The notes under the pieces: model-generated
Told to the model about the DNA's origin: nothing
Seen by the model: the letters and a program-made list of their open reading frames with translations, nothing else
Database searches by the model: none
Source: Membranipora membranacea
Taxonomy: Eukaryota; Bryozoa; Gymnolaemata; Cheilostomatida; Membraniporidae
Length of the DNA stretch: 64,000 nucleotides
Direction of reading: 5' to 3'
NCBI GenBank assembly: GCA_914767715.1
Contig: OU612065.1
Coordinates: forward strand, 38,874,001 to 38,938,000
Made by a program: the position numbers and the translations under genes
Part shown: positions 1 to 13,050 of the stretch, one piece after another
Layout of the letters: every line of letters begins with the position of its first letter
Position numbering within the stretch: the stretch's first letter is position 1

Positions 1-105
1 GGCGGCAATCAGGAGGAAACTTACATAAACTGTGCTGATGTTGAAATCAATCATTCAAATAACAGAAGATTGACAAAGAGATTTGAATTTGGGAGGATGA
101 GATGA
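1..105 (+). CDS. Probable 3'-terminal coding exon of a gene entering from the left edge
   Basis: The first 105 bases read as 34 codons and then TGA at 103-105. The peptide is hydrophilic and contains EETYINCADVEI, a Tyr in an acidic and Asn context like the cytoplasmic tails of signalling receptors, followed by a basic stretch RRLTKRFEFGRMR. The start and all upstream exons are outside the window, so the family cannot be named. A polyadenylation-like AATAAA lies near 1095, which would fit a 3' UTR of about 1 kb. The main alternative is a chance open frame; at 35 codons this remains possible. Confidence 0.4.
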   Translation, partial: GGNQEETYINCADVEINHSNNRRLTKRFEFGRMR

Positions 106-1155
106 AGACATGACCAAATCAAACATCCTACTTCAGTCAGTTACCCTGCCCATCAGCCACCATTGAATGTTTGATTATGTCTATTAAAATATGTTATTTT
201 TTATGTTTATTGAGAATGTAAAGTGATTTTTCGTCATATTATATGATTTAGCTCAGCATAGTATGCATAATAATATATTTGTACTTTTATTTCTATTATG
301 ATTACGCTTTTAATTATGGTATCAGGTGTTTCAGCGCCCACTATGGGGACAGATCTTGACACAACCATAATTTTTATGGCGATGGTGAAACATTTTGATT
401 CGTTCTCACTGTGGAAAGCAATAAAAACATAATATATAGTATAATACATAATATGCTGGTCTGAACATATAAGTTGAAACTCAATGAAGTCAAAAGGTGT
501 TTGTCGCAAGTTATCTTTATCATGATCCTACCTGGACACATAATGACAGTTTTGAAAAGAGATCTATCTTATGTTATCATTAGTATAAATCACTACAGGC
601 ACACCATTTGCTGTCGTTTGTAAAGTAGTCAGACAACACCAACTTGAAGGAGCTAAAGAGTTCAAACAGCTGATATAATACCTCAGTGGTTCACACTACT
701 AGCAATTGACTTGTGCCACACATACATAATGAATTGAAACAAACAAATTGATAATCATATTTCTGTCAAATTGAAACTATCAAAGTTGTCCCCTCTCTAT
801 ATGTGGGGACACAACTCACCTCATGATTGTTCTTGATTCTTTATTCAATCACAGACCTCCCTGCACAACTACCTGATTTACCTAGTTGAGGATCTTGTCT
901 GATTGGTCCTCCTAGATTGGTAACATGTATTGATTATGTACATCTATCTAGGTTGACAGTATTTGTTGAGATATTGTGGCTATAATCCAGTTTATCCATC
1001 AATTATTTTTTGGTTGCCTACCACACACAGCTAAATAATGTGTAACGCTAAGCTGATCATACTGTGTGCTTGAGCACGCTTGGTGTTAACTTTGTCAATA
1101 AAAATGTGATGTGAGTCTTAAATATCTAGCTGCTGTGATTCTGTACATACCTCTC

Positions 1156-1285
1156 AATTAGAACAAGTTTATTCCTTCTGTGGTGTCAGAGAGATATTTG
1201 CAAATGTTTGGTATCTCACGCGCCAGATACCAAATATTTGCAAATATCACTCTGACACCACAGAGGAAATAAACTTGTTCTAATT
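1156..1285. repeat. Foldback (inverted repeat, about 61-bp arms, 8-bp loop)
   Basis: The left arm begins AATTAGAACAAGTTTATTCC and the right arm ends with its near reverse complement. The arms run through CTGTGGTGTCAGAG / CTCTGACACCACAG and GATATTTGCAAAT, with a loop around CACGCGCC. A few mismatches separate the arms. This is the shape of a small foldback or MITE; no clear target-site duplication is visible. Confidence 0.75.
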
Positions 1286-2025
1286 TTCGATATGCTAAAG
1301 GCATGAATGACGAATTCAGTCATAAACTGAAGTCGGACAGGAGGGGAGGGGACAAATGTCTGGGGAGATCAGACCAAGCAAGTTATGATTTATGGTACAA
1401 TTATAACAATTTAGTCGTTTTTTGCATGGTGCTGTTAAGGATGGTTGAGTTATGAGACATTGAATTATTGTACACTGAATGAATTAGTTGCCGGTCATGA
1501 GCAGTATCAGCCTGCATGCAGTGAGTATAGTCGTTATCTCACTGGGACCACAAACTATAAACATAATAGAACTTTAGTAAGGTCAGTATGGTAAAAAGCA
1601 TGACTAGAACCTATAGATATTTACCCCAGTTTTTTTATAACCTGAAACTTTGGCTAGTAACCTATAACATATATTATAATCTATATAATATAATTATAAG
1701 GAAACTCAAAAAAACCCTCGTATGAATCATTATATCCCTATAAGTTATTAACATATCCAATTGACACTGGCAAACTGCCATGTCTACACTTACCTGGTAT
1801 TGTCCTCAAAAGATCATAAATCTAAATCATTAGGTTCCTAGTGCATGTTAATGGAGATTATTTTCTTAAAATGATAGACATGGCACTGCTGGGCTGCCTT
1901 TAATAATCATAAAAAAGTAAGGTTAGTGTATATTTGATAGCTCAGAATTCAGATAACAGACATTTTTGTGTATCACTCAATAACATCATATATACACTAG
2001 CAGCAAGATGTCTTGTTGAATTTTG

Positions 2026-2072
2026 GTCTTGTCATGCAGCTAATTTTTTGTTATATGGCTGCATGACAAGAC
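2026..2072. repeat. Short perfect hairpin, 15-bp arms
   Basis: GTCTTGTCATGCAGC at 2026-2040 and its exact reverse complement at 2058-2072 enclose a 17-nt T-rich loop. Function unknown. Confidence 0.7.
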
Positions 2073-3494
2073 AAGTTTAGTTTACAGACAGCTGGACTGG
2101 ACAGCGTGACTAGTTAATCTTATTGTGACTGGTCAGTGATTGCTGTTATGCACTCGGTCTAATGGCAGAATCAGTGATGATAACATAGCTAGCTATTATC
2201 ATAGTCTAATCCCGCATGCATTGTCTACTAGATGTGTGTATATATACAAATATATATCTGATCTTTTCCCAGAATATTATTGGTTGCATTTGCCACCATG
2301 GTAAAAAAACTTATATTCAAAACAGGGAGCTTTGGGACAACTCCCTATTCAAATATATTGTTGTATTTTAAGCACAGACAAACTCCTTGTTATAAGTTAG
2401 AGTTAGATGCAAAATCCTGCCCATGTTTTGAATTGTCCTCTTGTTGACCGGAAGAGGAGAACTCTTAATCGGATGCTACTATAGTTATGCTAAACCAGAA
2501 ACTGGCAATCTGCGCTCCTTAAATTTAAGACATCTGTTGGCCCATGATTCATTACCAGAGTGGATAGCCACACACAATAAATTGTAAGAACAACTTCGTC
2601 ATCTCTTTTTGACAAAACCACACCTCCAGTCACTAGCATAGGGGGAGAGAGAATTCTCTGCCAGTTGATGAGAAAATAATGATAATTGAGAATCTGTGTT
2701 ATGGTCAGTGATCTTCCGCATTCATTCGTTTGTTCTGGTGATACAATATAAGGCTTGCACGTGCTCTCATCTGGTCATTGTGGAGCACTCAGACAAAATC
2801 ATATGGTAAGATTTCAGATTAAATATTATATAGTTATCTATATTATGCATCCATAAGGAGTTCCTAGGGGTCACCATTACATAATCTTGGATTAATATTG
2901 AGCAGCAGAAACATAAAGTAGGCAGATAGCAAAGATTCATCTGGATATCAGTAATTTTTTCGGCTTTACATTTAAAAGATTGAAAGCTTACCTGCTGCAA
3001 ATAGCAGAACAACTTGATTCATCTTAGAAGGAATTGGTGGACATAGCAAAGTTAACGATGGCATGCCTGTGACTGTGTGGACATTTCTAATGTTCATCTG
3101 GTTTATGCACTGAGGGATCAATAGGTATCAATGGGTTTATGTGAAAACATGAACCTGATATATATGTCCACTATCTAAGTAGCAGAATTGCTCAGAAGTT
3201 GGGCAGTGTTATGATCATTAAGGTATAATAATAATTTTGGGTGGGTTCTGAGTTGAGAGGGGTTACAGTGTCTGCAAAGGCGGGCAAGTTGTTGCCTGCG
3301 TAACTGTATGACTTGAAGGCTGTGTGATACAAAACTGTTTAGCGTATGTATTGAAAAGAAGTGATCAATTTTACTCATAATTATTAGCCTTATTCTCAAG
3401 ATTGTTACCCAACATAAAACTACAAAATTTAACAAATCCCCACTCCTAGCCAAACAAGTTTAGAACTTAGGACTTTCTGTAATTTTTGTTGCAG

Positions 3495-4071
3495 AACAGA
3501 ATGCAGCCAGAAGGATGAGAAGACACATGTGAAATCACAATCAATAGATAATCAGAAATCAAACTACTCCATCACCACAAGATCGGACAGTATTATGAGA
3601 TCGTTAGTGGATTTCATTTCAAAAGTAATGAGACAGATCAGGTCCTCAAAACTCTGGAAGGCCAAGTCTGAGAAAACGAGAGAAAAATACCACCAAGATC
3701 TCTACACAGAATTGAGACGCAACCCTACAAAGCTACACATAAAGGATCGCTCGTTTGTGAATGTGCAAAGAACTTTCAAAGACTTTTTAAACGGTGTCAG
3801 CAGGAAAAGAAATACACGAATCATGTCATCATGTACAGATATAAGTTTCGGTTGGAGCGAGCAGATTTGTGACACATGTAAACCAGAAGAGACAAGTAGC
3901 TGCTCAAGTGACGGAGATGACTGCCTGCGGTGTCGAGTACCGATAACATCTCAGTCAGCAGCGTACCTTGACATTGCGTACCTGCGTAGCGCCTCACACT
4001 GGCAGCGGTACCTGAGTCACAGCACAAGCGGCTGGCGAAGGTTTAATTCAGACGACAAATTTTGCTACTAG
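3495..4071 (+). CDS. Terminal coding exon of an unrecognised gene (Cys-containing basic protein)
   Basis: A good acceptor (polypyrimidine tract then GCAG at 3491-3494) opens a frame that stays open for about 192 codons to TAG at 4069-4071. The piece is basic (LWKAKSEKTREKYHQDLY) and then has a Cys-rich segment with CDTC and, about 15 residues later, CLRC, spaced like a small zinc-binding or disulfide patch. The C-terminus is rich in Ser, Tyr and Trp. No ATG in frame near the acceptor makes a better start, so upstream exons are expected but were not found. I do not recognise the family. A long open frame after a good acceptor supports it being real. Confidence 0.55.
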
Positions 4072-7000
4072 TAAAACTCCATACAGCCTTCCAAGTTTAT
4101 ACAGTTTCAGGGACATATCTTCAACTAGCTATTGAGGAATAATCTACCAAAGAAAGGAAGCAAATGTGATTTTCTGTTGTATTAAGATGTCTGTTTTTGT
4201 ATCAATTTTTTTAACAGACCTGTTTCAATTTATTTTTTATTTACTTTTTCATATCTTTTAAACATGATAGCTGTACATCGGTGAAAAAGCGTGGATTGAT
4301 ACATATTGCATGCCTTGCATACATCATTTAAAAGACACGTGCAGTCGAGTGAGATCAATTGGCGTGTTGATAGGATTAGCCGTCAGTACCAGGCGACTGG
4401 CACGTATTTTTTTATTTGTGTAGTCACGCATAGGATGATGGTGCTTAAACCATCAAGGCCTGTGTGGCCCGAAACAAAGAAGGTGGCCGCGTGACAAGGC
4501 CAGTCTAAGGTCATGGATACACCAGAGACTTTAGTATCAAACTATAGATCCGCATTCATAGTTTAATGTATATCACTATCAATTTGAACTTTGTTTAGAA
4601 AGCAGAATGTATCGTTTGCTGTGTTTGGAATAGAAAAAATTGTCGTATAGAAAATTTCCAGAGATAGGTTCGAAAAGATAGAACAACAAAATGTTTTATC
4701 AAACTTCTATCCAAAGCCTGTTTTTGAACATATTTTTTATCTATATGTTGATGTATTTAGATTTTTGGTTTATTTAGCAAAGAGATCCTCTATTTATTGT
4801 ACATTATACATAATTCTGATGTGCCAAATTAACTACCATGGATATGTTTTACATTTCACATGGCTGATTGTGACTTGAGTTTTACTTTCAAGTATGTTTG
4901 TAGCATGTGTCCGAGTAAAAATCATGTACAGATAATACATTCAAATAATGTGCTATATAAAACCAAATGACTTCTTAGCAGTATGTACAACTAAATGTTC
5001 ACCTCACCAACACTGTTAGTGTGTAGTACAACATTTGCGATTATTGGCCCGATAATTGCAAATCTTTGTACAATTTCTATATAATAAATTATCATGACAA
5101 AGAAGATGAAAAAAGTTTAAAAAAAAAGTTTAAAAGCTATAGTCTGACACTATGCTAGTGCCGCAGCAGTCTGAATCTATAAGCATTGCTCGAGGATATC
5201 TGTAGATTTGGGTAAGAATAGTTCTGTCTTGTAGTGGGCTTTGTGATACCTATCAATTTAAATGTTAGTAAACAGATTTCTACAAGCTGTAATGATAATA
5301 TCGTTCAGTCCAGGCAGTTAAAATCACTGAGCTACTCATACTCAAACTGCGGGAGGATGACTCGCAAGCCTGCTTTATGATTCAGTCTTATGCCTGGAAG
5401 CTTCCCTGCCCAAGCCTTGCTTTGTTGTTGTCTGAGAAAATAGTTCGAAGGGTGAAATAGTTGATAGATAATTGATAGAAAATTTGTTGCATAAGACCAT
5501 AGATTTAAAAAACAGTAAATCTATGCATAAGACCTATTACATCGGGGGGGGGGGGGGACCAACAGCTTGATCTTAGGTTAAGACAAATAAGGGTATTGCA
5601 TTAGTCATACTCAATATGTTTGCTGAAACTCGAAATACAGTTTTTGGTCAGTAAAACCTCTCAAATATTCATTTCGCATCTATGCTGGTAGGTTTGCGCC
5701 AGTGTTACTGGCATAAGTTACTATAACATAGAAAGAAGCTTCGTCAGCATATTGTTTAAAATGTTAAAAGGGCCAAAAACATTTATATTTGCTGCAATAA
5801 ATATGCTAACCTGCCTGAAGAGTAGATCCCCTTACAACTTTACATTGCGGATTGAACTCTTAGAATGGACAAATGACTAGCCTTGTCACACATTCGCTTC
5901 CTTCATTGTCATGTGACAATGCTAGCAAGAGCCATATTTATTAGTTCATCATGTCCCAATAGAAAATGTGTCCTTTTGTTAATTTTGATTTAATACTATT
6001 TTTATAGCTATCAGAACTGCATCCGAAGGTTTCCACTTGGTAGGGCAAAGAAATGCAGGATATGCAGGTCAGCTGGTGCTGTAGTGCCCTCCCTAAAGGG
6101 AAAAATACTGCAAATGATTGTCAAATGAGGGGTGGTAAACTAGAAAACTTTAACATTACATTATAACTGTTTGCCCGTTTGGCAATAGCACAAACCTTTA
6201 TCATACCAGCTCTTCTCTGGTCTCTCTTCTTCCTCTTTCCCTGTATCCTCATTTTGGTTACTATCATCTTCTCATGCCTACTGTTATCCTCCCAGTCTAT
6301 TTGTAAATGTTGCGGAGAATCCCCATCTCAGTAAGACTAATTGTATCCTCTCTGGCTCTGTGACAATGGCCAAATCTCATTTCTGAGTTGAAATGTGGGT
6401 TAAAATTGCAAGTTTGTCTCTGTCCGAAGACTGAGAAATAAAGGTGCCTTATGGGCGCGGCTGCCATTTTCGGTGCCAAGTTGTTCTCAGTTTGCAGGCA
6501 GGTTGGAGCACACCTGGGGCGTCAATTGATATATATATATATACTGTATACAGTGCTGCCTTGCCATTGCTGTTTTATACAACAGTATTTTATATTTGGT
6601 GGGAATTTTCTTGTCACCTGCCATACAATCTAAAATTATAGTGATTTTGCAAAGATTTCGATTTTTTTTTGCTGGAGGTGTGTATATTAGTTACAGTTTA
6701 GCTTAGTTTGGGGTGACATAATGTTAGCTAACACCAATTTTCACTAGCTGGAGCTATGAGCAATCCAAGCTGCTTCAAATTTAGGATGAAGAACAACAAA
6801 ACACCTTGCCGATTTTTGATTGGATCCAACGACAAATGCTGATAATATTGGTAAAGAAAATGTCACAAACCCCCCCCCCCCCCCCCCGTAACATATTAGA
6901 CTTAAATCCTAAAATCCTAAATCCTAGTGAGAGCGCAGGTAGCTTAACTAGCTGAATAGTGTACAGGAAGGCTGCTAGGAGGATAACTTTATTACACACT

Positions 7001-8279
7001 AATTCTCACAGCGAGCACAAATTCTTTCATAACAGATTTTTCTATGTAATGACAAACGTGGAGATGAAACACAGTGCATATATGGGAAGGGCTATGTAGC
7101 TATGTTCATTGCCTACCAGAGATGATGAGATTGTAATAGCAATGAAGCCGATGAGTTGACAATAATGTAACAATATGTTCAATAAAATTCCAATCATGTT
7201 GTATTAAATGACAATCTCTGCAGTTCAAGGATAATTATCTAAACTTCAATAAAACAGTTTGTATATCATGCCCGTTATGCAAGGTGAGGGGAACACGTGC
7301 CCTGCACGAGTTTTGAAGAAAGGGCAGAGCTATCGGATGCCGAGCACCACTGAGTTCAATACCAAATATAATCTAGTGACAGTGATTGATTGTTAATAAA
7401 AAGCAGATCAAGTTCAACAACAACGCCACAAATACAACCACTGGCACCATCACCAAACAATACACCGCCATCACCACCAAACCCACCATCATCCAGTGAC
7501 GTGAATTCATTAGATATATGTAAATAGAAGGCGATGACTTCTGATGGTTTGCCTAGCTTCTACTAAGCCAACTACCTTAGCAATATATATTAGAATCCAG
7601 GTCAATAAGCTTTCTGATGTCAGCTAGCCGCCAGCAATCAGGGAAAAGTATTCAGAAAAGTTTTAATGGAATACATGATGAAACAAGTTCAAATGTACAG
7701 CGACTTAACTTTTTATTTAGGTTGGTCAAGCCTCTCTTCGAACGTAAGCCTCTCTTGAGTAGGGTATGGGTTGGGTTGCAGTTACCCACAGATGCTGATA
7801 TGATTTTACGAGATTCAAGGTGAGCTGCTCATGAAACTTTTTAACCAAGCCACTTGGTCAGTGTTCAAAATGTGCTGTGGGACTGCTGGTAGTGGCATAT
7901 CATTATCTAGAAAGTGCAAGGGAAGTGCAAGTGGTTGATAATGAAATGCTGCTACAAGAAATATGTGGGCTGGCACAGTTTGGGCCCTTAAACTAATATG
8001 TGCTCTATTTGACTGTGTGATTGCTGAGTTTACCCATGTCCCACTAAAGTGTTCAATGGCGCGGTGTTAAACAACCATACCAAAGGCTTCAGTCAAGGGC
8101 ACGGATATTTGAAAAGTTAAAATTTTCTTTTCATTTTCGTAATTTTTAATCCACCGTATAATTACAAAATGACAGACATGGCAGATAATGAGTATAATAT
8201 ATGAATGTTAAACTTTGAGCATCTACAGTTCGAAATTTGGCGGTGATACAACGGGGAATATAGAGTAATCAGCAGCAAC
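4072..8279. other. Intergenic / 3' UTR, AT-rich, no gene seen
   Basis: AT-rich DNA with a possible polyadenylation signal near 5082 for the 3495-4071 gene, a 13-nt G run near 5545, a 17-nt C run near 6871 and a CCA/CAC-rich patch near 7425-7500. The open frames here are short, uneven in composition and lack splice context. Confidence 0.5.
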
Positions 8280-8650
8280 CATAATTTTGCTATATCATTG
8301 ATGTACGCAATAAAAACAATCTCTCTCTCTCAGTACCCTTATAGTTTAGTGAAAAGTTAGCCTTCTTACAGTCACCATAATTTTGCTATATCATTGATGT
8401 ACGCAATAAAAACAATCTCTTTCTCAGTACCCTTGTAGTTTAGTGAAAAGTTAGCCTTCTTACAGTCACCATAATAATTTTGCTATATCATTGATGTACG
8501 CAATAAAAACAATCTCTTTCTCAGTACCCTTGTAGTTTAGTGAAATGTTCGCCTTCTTACAGTCACCATAATTTTGCTATATCATTGATGTACGCAATAA
8601 AAACAATCTCTCTCTCTCTCTCATTACCCTTATAGTTTAGTGAAATATTC
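8280..8650 (+). repeat. Tandem repeat, about 96-bp unit, 4 copies
   Basis: The unit begins CATAATTTTGCTATATCATT and recurs at about 8280, 8375, 8470 and 8567. Copies differ mainly in the length of an internal CTCTCT run and a small ATA insertion in the third copy. Confidence 0.9.
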
Positions 8651-8947
8651 ACAGCTGCTTAGATAATCAGTCATATTCAGTTGTGTAACACTGCCCTAGA
8701 TCTTGATCAGACTGCTATACTGCATGACAATAGAACAGCAGACTCTTTTTTCAGTACTCATTGCTGGGTTTCAATCGATTGAGTTGCATCAAATATAGTA
8801 GGCCCCCTACAAGAATTGATGATATCTGTCTATAAAGAATTAACAGTGGTATTATAACAAATCTCAAAACGCTCATGTCTAAGAGCAGAGAGAAATCAAA
8901 GGAGAAAAAAATTCATTTTTAACTTCATGATCAGGGTCATCCATCAT

Positions 8948-9368
8948 CCCCAAAGTATTACCATGTATTACGAGTTATAACAAAGTCTTACCATGTATTA
9001 TGAGTTATATAACAAAGTATTACCATGTATTACGAGTTATATAACAAAGTATTACCATGTATTACGAGTTATATAACAAAGTATTTCCATGTATTACGAG
9101 TTATATAACAAAGTATTACCATGTATTACGAGTTATATAACAAAGTATTACCATGTATTACGAGTTATATAACAAAGTATTACCATGTATTACGAGTTAT
9201 ATAACAAAGTATTACCATGTACGAGTTATATAACAAAGTATTACCATGTAGTACGAGTTATATAACAAAGTATTACCATGTATTACGAGTTATATAACAA
9301 AGTATTACCATGTATTACGAGTTATATAACAAAGTATTACCATGTACTACGAGTTATAACCAAATATT
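8948..9368 (+). repeat. 32-bp minisatellite, about 13 copies
   Basis: The unit contains CAAAGTATTACCATGTATTA followed by CGAGTTATATAA. The copies are nearly identical and contiguous, with a few shortened units at both ends. There are no unique spacers between copies. Confidence 0.92.
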
Positions 9369-10396
9369 AGAAAGTATTACAAATAATTACAAATCAATCA
9401 TGATCATCATCATCAGATGTTTAATTTAATTTATTAGTTCAGAATTAAGACAAAGAATGTAACATCACCTTAATTTATTAATGTATTGCCTACCTCATCG
9501 TCTCCCCCTGTTGTTTACAAGGAATGGTGAAAACTCTACTCACCCAGTAATTTTCCCAGAGCATTTGCTGTCCCGAGAATTTATATTTCTCGTTTATAGG
9601 CTACCATCCAAAAATAGCTAAGTTTGGATCATTTGTAGTTTGTCAGAGAGCACATGCAATTCTCTGTGTGAATGCTGCAGACTAACAGTAGCAGACTTGT
9701 CTTTGTAGAGGAAAACTTAGGGATGGATAAGACGACTTGGATTGAGGTCTGCTATATTAGGGAGGGAGGGGTCCGCCCAGTTTCAGTTTTTAATCCGAAA
9801 GAGTTCAGAGCGCTAGCAAGCTTCATGTTACTGACATGAGCAGCAATAACCTTACAGCGCAAGGGATTTATTAATAATCATTTTATAAAAGAAGACATGG
9901 TAGGATTATCTTTTTTTAACCAAATGAAGACAACTACTAATTACTAATTATCAATCTCATAATTTGCTTGCTTCTAATATGTTATTACAAATCAAAATAT
10001 AATCTTTATGCAGCAGGCCTCTACTTTCATGGAATTTACTGAGTCTGTTCACATAGCTGCCTACTTAAATTTTTCAGTACCAATCTCTGTGTTTCAATCA
10101 ATTTAATTGTAGCCTTATCACAGCAGCGCTGTTTTTGTTTTGTTGGCTGGTCTGAGAGGACTCAGTTCAACATTGGTGTTCATAAATGAAATAAATTAGA
10201 TGTTAGCAATTTATTGACAAACGCCAATGTAACAGATTTCTGTAGGCTTTTGTTTATACAAGATGGGGCAACTCAAAAGTGGATAAGTTTAGGAATTTGG
10301 GAAAGCTCGGCAAAAGGGTTAGATGATGATGGAAGTATACATTTGATGCAACCACAGGATGTATGAAAGCATTTAGTTACCTAATCCTCTGACATA
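9369..10396. other. Intergenic, no gene seen
   Basis: AT-rich DNA between two tandem arrays. I see no coding exon, RNA gene or clear repeat. Confidence 0.5.
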
Positions 10397-12547
10397 TTGA
10401 ATCGCTACAAATTATCTGCTCGCCAGCATAGATCTAATGCTATGATAGTTTCAAACTGAGAAGTTTCAAAGCATTAATCTTCTTATTTTCAACTCTTCCA
10501 GTGCATAGAATCTTTACAAACAATCCGCTCCTAGCATAAATCTAATGCTCTGGTAGTTTCAAACTGAGAAGTTTCAAAGCATTCATCTCCTAATTTTCAA
10601 CTCTTCCAGTGTATAGAATCTTTACAAACAATCCGCTCCTAGCATAAATATAATGCTTTGGTAGTTTCAAGCTGAGATGTTTCAAAGCATTTATCTCCTA
10701 ATTCCCAACTCTTCCAGTGTAAAGAATGTTTACAAACAATCCGCTCCTTAGCATAAATACGATGCTATGGTAGCTTCAAACTGAGAAGTTTCAAAGCATT
10801 AATCTTCTTATTTTCAACTCTTCCAGTGCATAGAATCTTTACAAACAATCCGCTCCTAACATAAATATAATGCTCTGGTAGTTTCAAACTAAGATGTTTC
10901 AAAGCATTCATCTCCTAATTTTCAACTCTTCCAGTGTATAGAATCTTTACAAACAATCCGCTCCTAGCGTAAATATAATGCTATGGTAGTTTCAAACTAA
11001 GATGTTTCAAAGCATTCATCTCCTAATTTTCAACTCTTCCATCGTATAGAATCTTTACAAACAATCCGCTCCTTAGCGTAAATCTAATGCTCCGGTAGTT
11101 TCAAACTAAAATGTTTCAAAGCATTTATCTCCTAATTCCAAACTCTTCCAGTGAATAGAATCTTTACAAACAATCCGGTCCTTAGCATAAATATAATGCT
11201 CTGGTAGTTTCAAACTAAGATGTTTCAAAGCATTCATCTCCTAATTTTCAACTCTTCCAGTGAGTAGAATCTTTACAAACAATCCGCTCCTTAGCATAAA
11301 TAATATAATGCTTTGGTAGTTTCAAACTGAGATGTTTCAAAGCATTTATCTCCTAATTCCAAACTCTTCCAGTGAATAGAATCTTTACAAACAATCCGCT
11401 CCTTAGCATAAATATAATGCTCTGGTAGTTTCAAACTAAGATGTTTCAAAGCATTCATCTCCTAATTTTCAACTCTTCCAGTGAATAGAATCTTTACAAA
11501 CAATCCGCTCCTTAGCATAAATATAATGCTTTGGTAGTTTCAAACTGAGATGTTTCAAAGCGTTTATCTCCTAATTTTCAACTCTTCCAGTGAATAGAAT
11601 CTTTACAAACAATCCGCTCCTAGCATAAATATAATGCTTTGGTAGTTTCAAGCTGAGATGTTTCAAAGCATTTATCTCCTAATTCCCAACTCTTCCAGTG
11701 TAAAGAATGTTTACAAACAATCCGCTCCTTAGCATAAATACGATGCTATGGTAGCTTCAAACTGAGAAGTTTCAAAGCATTAATCTTCTTATTTTCAACT
11801 CTTCCAGTGCATAGAATCTTTACAAACAATCCGCTCCTAACATAAATATAATGCTCTGGTAGTTTCAAACTAAGATGTTTCAAAGCATTTATCTCCTAAT
11901 TCCAAACTCTTCCAGTGAATAGAATCTTTACAAACAATCCGGTCCTTAGCATAAATATAATGCTCTGGTAGTTTCAAACTGAGATGTTTCCAAGCATTCA
12001 TCTCCTAATTTTCAACTCTTCCAGTGTATAGAATCTTTAAAAATTATCCGCTCCTAGCATAAATCTAATGCTTTGGTAGTTTCAAACTGAGAAGTTTCAA
12101 AGCATTCATCTCCTAATTTTCAACTCTTCCAGTGAGTAGAATCTTTACAAACAATCCGCTCCTTAGCATAAATCTAATGCTTTGGTAGTTTCAAACTGAG
12201 ATGTTTCAAAGCATTTATCTCCTAATTTTCAACTCTTCCAGTGTATAGATTCTTTACAAACGATCCGCTCCTAGCATAAATCTAATGCTCTGGTAGTTTC
12301 AAACTGAGATGTTTCAAAGCATTTATCTCCTAATTTTCAACTCTTCCAGTGAGTAGAATCTTTACAAACAATCCGCTCCTTAGCATAAATCTATTGCTTT
12401 GGTAGTTTCAAACTGAGATGTTTCAAAGCATTCATCTCCTAATTTTCAACTCTTCCAGTGTATAGATTCTTTACAAACGATCCGCTCCTAGCATAAATCT
12501 AATGCTTTGGTAGTTTAAAACTGAGATGTTTCAAAGCATTTATCTCT
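10397..12547. repeat. 108-bp satellite array, about 20 copies, with higher-order structure
   Basis: The unit includes ATAGAATCTTTACAAACAAT, CCGCTCCTTAGCATAAAT and GGTAGTTTCAAACTGAGA; successive copies start about 108 bp apart (for example 10505 and 10613). Each unit holds an inverted repeat AATGCTTTG...CAAAGCATT around a loop of about 23 nt. A distinctive variant pair (TAAAGAATG...ACGATGCTATGGTAGC) occurs at about 10720 and again at about 11701, so a block of nine units has itself been duplicated. Confidence 0.95.
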
Positions 12548-12854
12548 CAACCAACCAACCAAGGTTTCGCAGCAATGCATTAATGGGTAGTTAATAGTGT
12601 GCTTGGCAGCATCAGCTTCGTGCATTGCAGACAAGACATGCTGTAATGATGATAGAACACAGGCTAAATAATAACAGGAACAGGAAACTGCTCTGTGGTA
12701 TTCTATTTTAGCTGAGTTTGAGTACCTGACAGATGAAATGTTTCACAAGAATTCCGGCTGAATAATCATCAGAATAAGATGTTGTCTTTTTCCATATGCA
12801 GAAGGTGCAATCTGCTATTAATCAATGAGAAGTTGTTTGAAACCTTGGTTGCCC
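12548..12854. mobile_element. Short insertion (MITE-like) inside the satellite
   Basis: About 305 bp of unrelated DNA interrupts one satellite unit: the unit's TTATCTC half is on the left and its TAATTTTCAACTC half on the right. The ends carry AACCAAGGTTTC (12557-12568) and GAAACCTTGGTT (12839-12850) in inverted orientation. A duplication of the target is not evident, so the class is open. Confidence 0.5.
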
Positions 12855-13050
12855 TTTAATTTTCAACTCTTCCCGTGTATAGAATCTCTACAATCTATCC
12901 GCTCCTTAGCGTAAATATAATGCTTTGGTAGTTTAAAACTGAGATGTTTCAAAGCATTTATCTCCTAATTCTCAACTCTTCCAGCGAATAGAATATTTAC
13001 AAACAATCCGCTTCTTAGCATATATCTAATGCCACAGCAGTTTAAAACTA
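12855..13050. repeat. Diverged satellite units to the right of the insertion
   Basis: TTTTCAACTCTTCCCGTGTA, ATAGAATCTCTAC and CCGCTCCTTAGCGTAAATAT mark one to two decayed 108-bp units continuing the array, ending near 13050. Confidence 0.85.

Larger units (their letters stand above)
106..3494. other. Non-coding stretch: 3' UTR/intergenic or intronic, with two foldbacks
   Basis: I see no convincing exon here. The stretch holds an AATAAA near 1095, a 130-bp imperfect foldback at 1156-1285 and a 15-bp-arm hairpin at 2026-2072. If 3495-4071 is a terminal exon as proposed, part of this stretch must be its upstream intron. Candidate upstream exons (for example the GTAAG donor near 2805) did not join in frame. 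Confidence 0.5.

Noticed and set aside
2767-3012. 81-codon minus-strand frame and a GTAAG donor near 2805 on plus
   Set aside because: The plus-strand candidate exon does not join 3495 in frame and the minus frame has no support.
8948-9368. Possible CRISPR-like array of 32-bp repeats
   Set aside because: The units are contiguous with no unique spacers, and the DNA is clearly eukaryotic; it is a minisatellite.
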